Below, in pieces: positions 34,678 to 44,600 of a stretch of 64,000 nt of DNA. Position 1 is the first letter of the stretch, and each line of letters begins with the position of its first letter. The notes beneath the pieces are model-generated. The model ran no database searches. It saw only the letters and a list, made by a program, of their open reading frames with translations, and was not told where the DNA came from. The translations under genes were made by a program, and so were the position numbers. Source of the DNA: Enterobacter sp. kpr-6 (GTDB lineage: Bacteria > Pseudomonadota > Gammaproteobacteria > Enterobacterales > Enterobacteriaceae); assembly GCF_900116015.1 (NCBI RefSeq), contig NZ_FOYH01000004.1, positions 248,001 to 312,000 on the forward strand. Direction: 5' to 3'.

Positions 34678-36052
34678 GGGGGATACCGAGCACGCGTAAT
34701 AACTCCTCCTGGCTGGTTAAGCCCTGTTCCACCGCAAGGCACCCATTTTCGAAAAGGGTGGTCATGCCCGCCTGCTGCGCCCTGTGCTGGATGGCGCTCA
34801 CCGGTTCACCATCGGCAATTGCCTGTCGTAGCGCGTTGGTGATCGTCAGCACTTCAAACAGCGCCACCCGGCCATAAAAACCGTGGTAGCAGTGTTCGCA
34901 GCCGTTGGCCTGCCAGTGCGGTAGCTCCCTCGGCCATAACGTCTGCGGGATAAGTTTCTCGCCGGGAACACGAGTGCGGCAGTGCGGGCAGAGCTTGCGC
35001 ACCAGCCGCTGCGCCACCACTAAAGAGAGCGCGGAGGCGATCATCCAGCGCGAGACGCCCATTTGCTGAATGCGGGTGAGCGCCTCGCTGGTGGAGTTGG
35101 TATGTAAAGTGGAAAGCACCAGATGGCCGGTCTGCGAGGCTTTAATGGCAATTTCTGCTGTTTCGCCATCGCGGATTTCACCGACCATCACAATGTCAGG
35201 ATCCTGACGGAGCAGCGCCCGCAGTACGCTCTGAAAAGTGAGTCCGGCGCGCGGGTTGATCTGCGTCTGGTTAAGTCCGGCGAGCGGGATCTCAATCGGA
35301 TCTTCAACGCTGCACAGGTTAACGTCGGGGGTATTACGCATTTGCAGGGCACTGTAGAGCGTGACGGTTTTCCCGCTGCCGGTCGGCCCGGTCACCAGCA
35401 ATAACCCCTGGGGTTTGGCGAGCGCTGCCTGAAATTGTGCCTGCTGTGGCGGCGTCATGCCCAACTGGAGAAGATCGAGCGCCTGGTTCACCTGATGCAG
35501 TAATCGCAGCACCACTTTTTCCCCGTAGCGACACGGCAGGGTGGCAATACGAAACGAGACGGTTCTGCCGGAAAGCTCAACGGTAAACTGCCCGTCCTGC
35601 GGCAGTCGGCGCTCGGCAATATCCAGATTGCCGAGAACTTTAAGACGCGCGATAAGCGTGGCAGCCATGGCAGGGGCCACGGGCGGCAGTGAGTGCAGCA
35701 CGCCATCCACGCGCAGGCGAATGCGCAACTGCGAATCACCCGGCTCGAAGTGAATATCTGACGCCCGTTGCACGAGCGCCTGCTGCAGAGTCTGGTTCAG
35801 CACCTCTGCCGCGGAACCCGCCTCGTCAGCGACGGCCGGTAAATGCGTCTGCGCTGCCAGTTGTTGGTGCTTATCCATCTGCTCCTGCGTCCAGCAGGCT
35901 ATTTCCACGCGTTTATGGCTGGCAAAACGCAGCGCCTCCATCAGTTCGGCAGAAGGGGTATCAATCACCGCAATATGAATGCTCTGCTCATCGTCGCTGA
36001 GCAGCAGGGCGTGATGGCGTTTGCATAAGGTCAGCAGTTGTTCTGGTTTCAT
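34667..36052 (-). CDS. hofB: Type IV pilus assembly ATPase HofB (PilB/GspE family)
   Basis: Cytoplasmic hexameric ATPase predicted to drive pilus extension. The 461 residues contain Walker A GPTGSGKT near residue 222, the Asp box EDPIEIPL, the Walker B region DPDIVMVGEIRDGETAE and a tetracysteine zinc motif (CPHC, later CEHC). Its partners ppdD upstream and hofC downstream form one operon, as in E. coli. There the genes are poorly expressed under usual growth conditions. Confidence 0.95.
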   Translation of the reverse strand: MKPEQLLTLCKRHHALLLSDDEQSIHIAVIDTPSAELMEALRFASHKRVEIACWTQEQMDKHQQLAAQTHLPAVADEAGSAAEVLNQTLQQALVQRASDIHFEPGDSQLRIRLRVDGVLHSLPPVAPAMAATLIARLKVLGNLDIAERRLPQDGQFTVELSGRTVSFRIATLPCRYGEKVVLRLLHQVNQALDLLQLGMTPPQQAQFQAALAKPQGLLLVTGPTGSGKTVTLYSALQMRNTPDVNLCSVEDPIEIPLAGLNQTQINPRAGLTFQSVLRALLRQDPDIVMVGEIRDGETAEIAIKASQTGHLVLSTLHTNSTSEALTRIQQMGVSRWMIASALSLVVAQRLVRKLCPHCRTRVPGEKLIPQTLWPRELPHWQANGCEHCYHGFYGRVALFEVLTITNALRQAIADGEPVSAIQHRAQQAGMTTLFENGCLAVEQGLTSQEELLRVLGIPHAD

Positions 36053-36061
36053 CGGGCTTCC

Positions 36062-36499
36062 TTATTCGCCGTTAAAGCGAAAGACCTCTTCGCAGGCCTG
36101 CTGCAATGCACTGTTATCCTGAATGTTGCAGACGCGCTGCCAGCCGGTCACTCCCCCGGCATTATCCCAGAGCGGGCTGAGCGTGACGCCAAGCCCGTTC
36201 AGGCTCTCCTGCCCGGTCAGCGTGACCACGCCTTTGGTCACACTCATTCCTGAAACGTAGCGGGTAGTCGTCGGTGAGGGGATGCCGTTGGTGCTGGCGT
36301 CGCAGGCGTTCAGCCCGCCATGGTCGAGCGCGCACAATTCAATGGCGGTGCGGTAAGGAACGAAGGTTTGCAGCATGTCGGTCAGTGCCGCTTTGCGCAG
36401 GTAATTCTGATAGGCGGGAACGCTGATAGCGCTCAGTATTGAAATAATGCCGATGACCACCATCAGCTCGATCAGGGTAAATCCTTTTTGCTTGTCCAT
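36062..36499 (-). CDS. ppdD: Type IV major pilin-like prepilin PpdD
   Basis: Major subunit of the enterobacterial type IV pilus. The 145 residues have a short leader MDKQKG cut before Phe, then the class III signal FTLIELMVVIGIISILSA with the conserved Glu5, and two cysteine pairs in the globular domain. A tandem ATG precedes the chosen start at 36499, which has the better spacing to AGGAG. In E. coli the gene is under Sxy and CRP control. Confidence 0.95.
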   Translation of the reverse strand: MDKQKGFTLIELMVVIGIISILSAISVPAYQNYLRKAALTDMLQTFVPYRTAIELCALDHGGLNACDASTNGIPSPTTTRYVSGMSVTKGVVTLTGQESLNGLGVTLSPLWDNAGGVTGWQRVCNIQDNSALQQACEEVFRFNGE

Positions 36500-36691
36500 C
36501 ATCTGACTCCTTAGTTAACCCGGAGCGACTTTGGCAGCAGCGTGTGATGCTGGCGAGGATGAAAAAATGATTTCTGAAAACGCCTTCAGGATTTTTTAGG
36601 GCGTTTGCAGGTAAAGACCAACTGTTTGCGAGCATGGCCGAAAAACAGGCGTACCCGGCCTGCAAAATGAGCGGAAATGTAAAGAGTGGAA

Positions 36692-36722
36692 CAGGTCGGG
36701 TAAGCGCAAGCGCCACCCGACA
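36692..36722. repeat. REP-like palindrome
   Basis: Imperfect palindrome GTCGGGT...ACCCGAC with an inner GCGC-rich section, read on the minus strand as TGTCGGGTGGCGCTTGCGC then the return arm. It has the form of enterobacterial REP units and lies 20 bases after the nadC stop, where it may stabilise or end the nadC transcript. Confidence 0.7.
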
Positions 36723-36742
36723 CAGTTATGTTCGAAGGGGGG

Positions 36743-38283
<1,541 letters not shown>

Positions 38284-38287
<4 letters not shown>

Positions 38288-39138
38288 CGTTGTTTACCCT
38301 GCTGTTGGTTTTGATTGCTGAACGCCTGTTTAAACTCGGTGAGCACTGGCAACTCGATCACCGTCTCGAAGTCCTGTTCCGCCGGGTGAAGCACTTCTCT
38401 TTGCTGCGGACGATTTTTATGACCGCGCTGGCGATGCTGGCGACATTCCTTGTGCTGCGCGCACTGTACGGCCTGTTTTTCAACGTGCCGCTGCTGGTGG
38501 TATGGATCATGTTGGGGCTGCTGTGCATCGGCGCGGGGAAAGTGCGCCTGCATTATCACGCCTACCTGAAAGCCGCCTCGCAAAACGACAGCCATGCGCG
38601 TAACGCGATGGCGAGTGAGCTGACGCTGATCCATGGCGTGCCGCCAGATTGCGACGAGCGCGAATATCTGCGGGAGCTGCAAAATGCGCTGCTGTGGATT
38701 AATTTCCGCTATTACCTGGCACCGCTGTTCTGGTTTATCGTCGGGGGCGTGTGGGGACCAGTAACGCTGGTCGGCTATGCGTTTTTACGCGCATGGCAGT
38801 CGTGGCTGGCGCGTTACCAGCTTCCGCACCAGCGTCAGCAATCCGCCATTGATGCCATTTTGCATGTGCTGGACTGGGTGCCGGTGCGTCTGGTTGGCGT
38901 GTTTTATGCCCTGATCGGCCACGGTGAAAAAGCGCTGCCCGCGTGGTTTGCGTCCCTGACCGATCGCCACTCCTCGCAATACCAGGTGCTGACGCGTCTG
39001 GCGCAGTTCTCGCTGGCCCGTGAGCCGCACATGGATAAAGTCGAAACGCCGAAAGCCGCCGTTTCGATGGCCAAGAAAACTTCTTTTGTGGTGGTGGTCG
39101 TGGTGGCGTTGCTGACGATTTACGGCACGCTGGTGTAA
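38284..39138 (+). CDS. ampE: Regulatory membrane protein AmpE
   Basis: Inner-membrane protein cotranscribed with ampD; its exact role is not known, though it was proposed as a sensor in beta-lactamase induction. The 284 residues have about four transmembrane segments (near 1-16, 45-90, 140-165 and the last 20). The overlap with ampD suggests coupled expression. The assignment rests on gene order and N-terminal agreement with E. coli ([22 protein letters not shown]). Confidence 0.94.
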
Positions 39139-39144
39139 ATAAAA

Positions 39145-39173
39145 ATGCCGGGTGGCGTTGCGCGACCCGGCAT
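39145..39173. repeat. REP-like palindromic terminator
   Basis: ATGCCGGGT/ACCCGGCAT arms with an 11-base GC-rich loop, between the converging ampE and the GH43 gene. The sequence has the form of a REP unit and could serve both transcripts. Confidence 0.75.
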
Positions 39174-39178
39174 GGAAC

Positions 39179-40129
39179 TTACTGACTGTCGGCTGGCGGG
39201 ACGCCAAAGTCCGGCATCCCGTCATCCTGCCAGTGAATCAGTTTAAGCCGCGTGTGGCGGTTAGGGTCATACAGCGGGTCGCCTTCAATTTCCGTGTAGT
39301 TCCGCGCGTGGTAAACCAGCACGTCTTCCCCTTCCGGCGTTTGCGTAAAGCTGTTGTGTCCGGGTCCATATTGCTTATTTTCATAGCTGGTGGTGAACAC
39401 CGGCTGCGGCGATTTATGCCAGTTGCCCGGGTTTTGCGGGTCGGCATGGATATCGATCCACAGCAGGCCCAGGCAGTAATTTTCATCGGTCGCACTGGCG
39501 GAGTAGGTTACAAACAGCCTGTCGCCGTGAACGATCACCGCCGGCCCTTCGTTGACCAGAAAACCCCGGCACTCCCAGTCAAACTCCGGTTTACTCAGCA
39601 TCACCGGCGGGCTTTTGAGCGTCCATGGGTTTTCCAGCTCCGCCAGGTACAGGTTCGAATTCCCGGCGATCGCCGGATCTTTTTGCGCCCATAAATACCA
39701 CTGCCGTCCCTGATGACGGAAGGTGGTGGCGTCCAGGCAGAACGAATCAAACGGCGTGATGACCTGGCCTTTTTCCGTCCAGCGCCCGGTGAGCGGATCG
39801 CTGTCTGCACATTCGAGCGCAAACATGCGGTGCTGGAACATATTCAGCGCATCAAGATCGTGCGTGTGGGTAGCGGCGTAATAGAGATACCATTTGCCGT
39901 CGATGTGGTGCAGTTCCGGGGCCCAGATAAGCTGGCTCATCGGCCCGGTAGCGGGTTTACGCCACACCACGACCGGGTTTGCTTCACGCAGCCCTTCAAG
40001 GGTGGCGGCGCGACGGATCTCCAGCCGGTCATATTCCGGCACCGAGGCAACGAAATAGTACGCGCCGTCATGACGTAAAATAAACGGGTCGGCGCGCTGT
40101 TCAATAAAGGGATTCGGCCAGTTTTTCAT
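39179..40129 (-). CDS. Family 43 glycoside hydrolase
   Basis: Predicted beta-xylosidase or alpha-L-arabinofuranosidase acting on short pentose-containing oligosaccharides inside the cell, since there is no signal peptide. The 316-residue five-bladed beta-propeller has the three GH43 acidic residues in family context: Asp14 (RADPFILRHDGAYY, base), Asp133 (LDATTF, pKa modulator) and Glu194 (VNEGPAV, acid). A closing HNSF motif is also seen. Its start overlaps the stop of the upstream symporter gene (TAATG), so import and cleavage are coupled. The exact substrate cannot be told. K-12 E. coli does not have it at this place. Confidence 0.9.
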   Translation of the reverse strand: MKNWPNPFIEQRADPFILRHDGAYYFVASVPEYDRLEIRRAATLEGLREANPVVVWRKPATGPMSQLIWAPELHHIDGKWYLYYAATHTHDLDALNMFQHRMFALECADSDPLTGRWTEKGQVITPFDSFCLDATTFRHQGRQWYLWAQKDPAIAGNSNLYLAELENPWTLKSPPVMLSKPEFDWECRGFLVNEGPAVIVHGDRLFVTYSASATDENYCLGLLWIDIHADPQNPGNWHKSPQPVFTTSYENKQYGPGHNSFTQTPEGEDVLVYHARNYTEIEGDPLYDPNRHTRLKLIHWQDDGMPDFGVPPADSQ

Positions 40130-41535
40130 TACGCGTTCCTTACAGTTTCAGCCGCTTGCTGTGAATGGGCGTCGCCCAGTTCGCGGTAATTCGTGCGACG
40201 TTTATCCAGATCGGCCTGGATGCGCTTCATCAGTTCGCGGTCAACTTTCAGCAGACGGACCACGCCTGCGGTGATCAGATAGCCCACGCCTGGGATCACG
40301 GTAAACAGCAGCATGATGCCGTTAATGGCAGTCGCACTTTGCGACTTCGCACCGGCGTCGTAACCATACCAGGAGAGCAGGAAGCCGACCATCGCGCCGG
40401 CTACCGCCAGCCCGACTTTCAGGAAGAACAGGTTGCCGGAAAAGCTGATCCCGGTAATACGCTTGCCGGTTTTCCACTCGCCGTAATCGTCCACGTCAGC
40501 CATCAGCGACCAGTGTAGCGGGGAAGGGATCTGGTGCAGGATGTTAAGCAGGAAGTAGAGCACCACCACCAGCAGCGTGGCTTGCGGATTGACGAAATAG
40601 AAGCCAATGGAGAAAAGCGCCAGCGCGATATTCGTCCAGAAGAAGACTTTGAGTTTGCACCAGCGGTCGGTGAGCACTTTCGCCAGCATACTGCCGATCA
40701 TCATGCCGACTACGCCAAGGCTGATAAACAGGGTGGCGAAATGGGTGCTTTGGCCCATTACCCAGGTGACGTAGTACATGGTCGCCGCCATGCGGATAAA
40801 GCCGGGGCATACGTTGCTGAGCGTCAGCAGCAAAATGCGCACCCACTGATCGTTCTTCCACACGTCTCTGAAGTCTTTTTTCAGATCGTCGTTGGTCGGA
40901 ACGGCGGGCTTCACGCGCTCGCGCACGGTGGCGAAGCAGTACAAAAACATACACATGCCGATGAAGGCCAGTACCGTCATCGCCATCTGGTAGCCTTTGG
41001 CTTTGTCTTCACCGCCGAACCACTCCGCCATCGGCAGCAGGGTCAGCGACAGCAGCAGGGTGGCAATCCCTACCAGCACAAAGCGATAGGACTGGCAGGC
41101 AACGCGCTCTTTTGGATCGTTGGTGATAACACCGCCGAGCGAGCAATAGGGAATGTTAATGGCGGTATAGGTCAGCGACAGCAGGAAGTAGGTGATAAAC
41201 GCATAGACAACTTTGCTATTGTAGGTCCAGTCCGGCGTGGTAAACATCAGCACGCTGAACACCGCATAAGGCACGGCAATCCACAGCAGCCATGGACGAA
41301 ATCGCCCATATTTACTCTTTGTACGGTCAGCCAGCGCGCCCATAAGCGGGTCGGTAACGGCGTCGATTACCCGGATGGAGAGCAGTAAAATGCCCACCAG
41401 CGCCGGGGCCAGACCAAATATGTCCGTATAGAAATAATTCACAAACAACATGATAGCGCCAAAGATGATGTTACATCCGGCGTCCCCCATTCCGTAGCCG
41501 ATCTTTTCTTTTACAGATAGTTTAGCGTTATCCAT
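40129..41535 (-). CDS. GPH-family sugar or glycoside cation symporter
   Basis: Twelve-helix glycoside-pentoside-hexuronide:cation symporter of 468 residues. Family motifs are present: EKIGYGMGDAGCNI at the N-terminus, the GALADRTKSKYGRFRPW loop between helices 2 and 3, and ADVDDYGEWKTGKR in the second half. It resembles E. coli YagG and XynB-type transporters paired with GH43 enzymes. ATG 41535 (MDNAKLSVKEK) is preferred because GGGAG lies eight bases upstream. A start at 41622 would add a non-conserved 29-residue extension. It is the first gene of the two-gene operon. No local regulator is seen. Confidence 0.9.
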   Translation of the reverse strand: MDNAKLSVKEKIGYGMGDAGCNIIFGAIMLFVNYFYTDIFGLAPALVGILLLSIRVIDAVTDPLMGALADRTKSKYGRFRPWLLWIAVPYAVFSVLMFTTPDWTYNSKVVYAFITYFLLSLTYTAINIPYCSLGGVITNDPKERVACQSYRFVLVGIATLLLSLTLLPMAEWFGGEDKAKGYQMAMTVLAFIGMCMFLYCFATVRERVKPAVPTNDDLKKDFRDVWKNDQWVRILLLTLSNVCPGFIRMAATMYYVTWVMGQSTHFATLFISLGVVGMMIGSMLAKVLTDRWCKLKVFFWTNIALALFSIGFYFVNPQATLLVVVLYFLLNILHQIPSPLHWSLMADVDDYGEWKTGKRITGISFSGNLFFLKVGLAVAGAMVGFLLSWYGYDAGAKSQSATAINGIMLLFTVIPGVGYLITAGVVRLLKVDRELMKRIQADLDKRRTNYRELGDAHSQQAAETVRNA

Positions 41536-41664
41536 CGACGAGACTCCCAGTGAGATATGGAGAGAATTATTCGCGCGCGGAACGCTTTCTGCGTTGCAGG
41601 ATAGAGGCGCAGGTATGGACAAAGCTGCTGTAGGGTGGAAAGTGTGAGGCAGGTAACATGTCCA

Positions 41665-41794
41665 CCCTCACCCCGGCCCTCTCCCTGAGGGAGAGGGAGA
41701 AAGGCAGTCCGGCGCTCTTTCTGAGGGAGAGGGGGAGGGCGGAGTTATGCACATTCGGTCCCCTCTCCCGTGGGGAGAGGGTTAGGGTGAGGGG
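41665..41794. repeat. GC-rich palindromic repeat element, copy A
   Basis: Outer ends CCCTCACCCCGGCCCTCTCC and the reverse complement of CCCTCACCCTAACCCTCTCC form imperfect 21-bp terminal inverted repeats. Each end also holds its own hairpin (CCCTCTCCC/GGGAGAGGG). It lies eight bases from the aroP stop, between aroP and the GPH symporter. It resembles the boxC class of enterobacterial repeats, though that name is from memory. Confidence 0.85.
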
Positions 41795-41802
41795 AAAAGC
41801 GA

Positions 41803-43176
41803 TCAGTGCGCTTTAACCGCCTTGCCCGCTTTTTGCTGCTTAATAAAGTAGCCAATCCCCAGAATGATCACCCACACCGGGATCAGCCAGACGGAGATCG
41901 CCATGCCCGGCGTCATCGCCATAATCACCAGCACCGCCGCCATAAACAGCAGGCAGATCCAGTTACCCAGCGGGTAGAACAGGGCAGGGAAACGGGTTTT
42001 GACGCCCTGCATATCTTTCGCTTTGCGGAACTTCATGTGCGCCAGGCTTATCATCGCCCAGTTGATGACCAGGGCAGAGACCACCAGCGCCATCAGCAGG
42101 CCGAAGGCTTCGCCCGGTGCCAGGTAGTTAATCAGCACGCACAATGCGGTGAAGAGAGCAGAAATCAGGATGGTCGCGACCGGTACGCCACGTTTGTCTA
42201 CCTTCGCCAGCGCTTTCGGGGCATTACCCTGTTGCGCGAGGCCAAACAGCATACGGCTGTTGCAGTAGACGCAACTGTTGTAGACCGACAGTGCGGCGGT
42301 CAGCACCACGATGTTTAATGCGTTCGCTACCAGCGTGTCGCCCAGTTCGTGGAAAATCAGTACAAACGGGCTGGTGTCGGCGGTCACGCGCGTCCACGGC
42401 AGCAGGGAGAGCAGCACGGCCAGTGAACCCACATAGAAGATCAGAATACGGTAGATGACCTGGTTGGTGGCTTTCGGAATGCTCACTTCCGGGTTGTCAG
42501 CTTCTGCGGCAGTAATGCCGACCAGCTCCAGCCCGCCGAAGGAGAACATGATGATCGCCATCATCATCACCAGTCCGGTAAAGCCGTTAGGCAGGAATCC
42601 GCCCTGTTCCCAGAGGTTGCGCACGGTGGCCTGCGGGCCTGCGTTATCGCTGAACAGCAGCCAGCCGCCGAACAGGATCATCGCCACGACAGCAACCACT
42701 TTAATAATGGCGAACCAGAACTCCATCTCCCCGAACACTTTTACGTTGGTGAGGTTAATGGCGTTGATGATCACAAAGAAGGCCGCCGCAGACACCCACG
42801 TCGGGATTTCAGGCCACCAGAACTGGATGTATTTCCCAACAGCGGTCAGTTCCGCCATGGCGACCAGCACGTACAGTACCCAGTAGTTCCAGCCTGAAGC
42901 AAATCCGGCAAAACCACCCCAGTATTTATAGGCAAAATGGCTGAATGACCCGGCAACCGGCTCTTCCACGACCATCTCGCCCAACTGACGCATAATTAAA
43001 AAGGCGATAAAACCGGCGATCGCATAGCCCAGAATAATCCCCGGCCCTGCAGACTGAATGACTGATGCGCTGCCCAGAAACAGGCCAGTCCCGATAGCTC
43101 CACCCAGCGCAATAAGCTGAATATGGCGGTTTTTAAGGCCGCGCTTCAGCGTTTCACCGTGCTGTTGACCTTCCAT
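41803..43176 (-). CDS. aroP: Aromatic amino acid transporter AroP
   Basis: General permease for phenylalanine, tyrosine and tryptophan in the inner membrane. The 457-residue APC-family protein has twelve predicted helices and the N-terminal signature LKNRHIQLIALGGAIGTGLFLGS, followed by IMRQLGEMVVEEPVAGSFS. Of the two adjacent ATG codons, 43176 has the better spacing to GAGG. A TyrR-like box lies upstream. A GC-rich repeat follows directly after the stop. Confidence 0.96.
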   Translation of the reverse strand: MEGQQHGETLKRGLKNRHIQLIALGGAIGTGLFLGSASVIQSAGPGIILGYAIAGFIAFLIMRQLGEMVVEEPVAGSFSHFAYKYWGGFAGFASGWNYWVLYVLVAMAELTAVGKYIQFWWPEIPTWVSAAAFFVIINAINLTNVKVFGEMEFWFAIIKVVAVVAMILFGGWLLFSDNAGPQATVRNLWEQGGFLPNGFTGLVMMMAIIMFSFGGLELVGITAAEADNPEVSIPKATNQVIYRILIFYVGSLAVLLSLLPWTRVTADTSPFVLIFHELGDTLVANALNIVVLTAALSVYNSCVYCNSRMLFGLAQQGNAPKALAKVDKRGVPVATILISALFTALCVLINYLAPGEAFGLLMALVVSALVINWAMISLAHMKFRKAKDMQGVKTRFPALFYPLGNWICLLFMAAVLVIMAMTPGMAISVWLIPVWVIILGIGYFIKQQKAGKAVKAH

Positions 43177-43660
43177 CATGAAACCTCGTGTGTGGTTATT
43201 ATATGTACGCTGTTGTGTGCGTGTACGGATGTAATTCCATTTATTGTATTTTTTTGTTTACGAAGGGACTTTCCGAAATATAGGGGTAAGCCTTTCGTAA
43301 GGCTCAGAATAGTGATAAGCGCAGGCGTTTGCACCTGCTTTGTGCGGGGGTAGTGACGAGTTGCATAAAAAGAAACCAGTTGTAACAGACAGTGATTTTA
43401 CCCTCCTGAGGTAATTACGAATAATTAAGCTCAGTGAATGCCTGGTTATTCATTAATTTCCATACTGAATCGGTTCAATTTGCAATGCGTGCGTTTCAAA
43501 TTGGTTAAATCCACCTCTAAGGTGGTAGCGGGTTCATTTGTGCAAAGTTACATTTCTGAAACGTTATTTCTGTAAGGTTGTTAAAATGTGCAGGGTTCCC
43601 TGATTTCAATCAAAACCTGTATGGACAGAAGGTGAATACTTTGTTACTTTAGCGTCAAGA
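43177..43660. other. aroP-pdhR divergent intergenic region
   Basis: About 500 bases without a gene. It holds the upstream control of both genes: a TyrR-like box near aroP and AT-rich sequence at 43420-43660 leading to the pdhR operator. No further sites could be placed with confidence. Confidence 0.6.
43245..43262. promoter_or_regulatory. Candidate TyrR box for aroP
   Basis: TGTATT-N6-TTTACG matches TGTAAA-N6-TTTACA at nine of twelve positions, including the key G and C. It lies about 70 bases upstream of aroP. TyrR represses aroP in E. coli. Confidence 0.5.
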
Positions 43661-43666
43661 ACATGA

Positions 43667-43683
43667 AATTGGTAAGACCAATT
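43667..43683. promoter_or_regulatory. PdhR operator
   Basis: AATTGGTAAGACCAATT is a 17-base palindrome matching the PdhR consensus ATTGGTNNNACCAAT, 34 bases before the pdhR start. It indicates pyruvate-controlled autorepression of the pdh operon, as in E. coli. Confidence 0.93.
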
Positions 43684-43716
43684 TACTCCGGGCAAAATGG
43701 CTTAAGACAGGGAACA

Positions 43717-44481
43717 ATGGCCTACAGCAAAATTCGCCAGCCGAAATTATCCGATGTGATTGAGCAGCAACTGGAGTTCTTGATCCTGGAGGGGACACTG
43801 CGCCCCGGTGAAAAACTTCCGCCGGAACGTGAACTGGCCAAACAGTTCGACGTTTCCCGTCCTTCGCTGCGCGAGGCGATCCAACGTCTCGAAGCCAAGG
43901 GCCTGCTGCTTCGTCGCCAGGGCGGCGGCACCTTTGTTCAAAACAGCCTGTGGCAGAGCTTCAGCGATCCGCTGGTTGAGCTTCTGTCCGATCACCCTGA
44001 ATCCCAATTTGACCTCCTCGAAACGCGTCACGCGCTGGAAGGGATCGCTGCCTATTACGCCGCATTGCGCGGCACTGACGAAGATCGCGTGCGTATCCGC
44101 GAGCTGCATCAGGCGATCGAGCGCGCGCAGGAGTCCGGGGATCTTGATGCCGAATCCGATGCCGTCGTCCAGTATCAAATTGCCGTCACCGAAGCGGCAC
44201 ATAATGTGGTACTGCTCCATCTGCTACGCTGCATGGAGCCGATGATGGCCCAGAATGTTCGCCAGAATTTTGAATTGCTATACGCCCGTCGGGAGATGCT
44301 CCCACTGGTGAGCAACCATCGCCGCAGTATTTTTGAGGCGATAATTGCCCGGGAACCGGAGCAGGCGCGTGAAGCGTCGCACCGTCACCTGGCATTCATA
44401 GAGGAAATATTGCTGGATCGCAGCCGTGAGCAGAGCCGTCGTGAACGCTCAATGCGCCGCTTACAGCAACGAAAGGATTAA
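43717..44481 (+). CDS. pdhR: Pyruvate dehydrogenase complex repressor PdhR
   Basis: GntR/FadR-family repressor of the pdhR-aceEF-lpd operon and of respiratory genes; pyruvate releases it from DNA. The 254-residue protein has a winged helix at about residues 9-77 ([21 protein letters not shown]) and a C-terminal FCD effector domain. ATG 43717 is chosen from E. coli; the longer frame starting at 43663 would be translated through the PdhR operator and is rejected. Confidence 0.97.
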   Translation: MAYSKIRQPKLSDVIEQQLEFLILEGTLRPGEKLPPERELAKQFDVSRPSLREAIQRLEAKGLLLRRQGGGTFVQNSLWQSFSDPLVELLSDHPESQFDLLETRHALEGIAAYYAALRGTDEDRVRIRELHQAIERAQESGDLDAESDAVVQYQIAVTEAAHNVVLLHLLRCMEPMMAQNVRQNFELLYARREMLPLVSNHRRSIFEAIIAREPEQAREASHRHLAFIEEILLDRSREQSRRERSMRRLQQRKD

Positions 44482-44514
44482 GCGCCATACTTTAGAGCGC
44501 GGCAACTAAACGCA

Positions 44515-44562
44515 GAACCTGTCTTATTGTGTTTTCTGCCGAAAATACAATGGGACAGGTTC
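44515..44562 (+). other. Stem-loop in the pdhR-aceE intergenic region
   Basis: Arms at 44515-44530 and 44547-44562 pair over 16 bases with two G-U pairs and a 16-base loop. It lies 33 bases after pdhR and 38 before aceE, without a T-run. It may be an RNA processing or attenuation element. Confidence 0.7.
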
Positions 44563-44600
44563 CAGATTAATCAACGAACTAGATAGATAAGGAAAACCCC

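Noticed and set aside
43663-43716. N-terminal extension of pdhR from ATG 43663
   Set aside because: It would be translated through the PdhR operator; the conserved protein starts at MAYSK.
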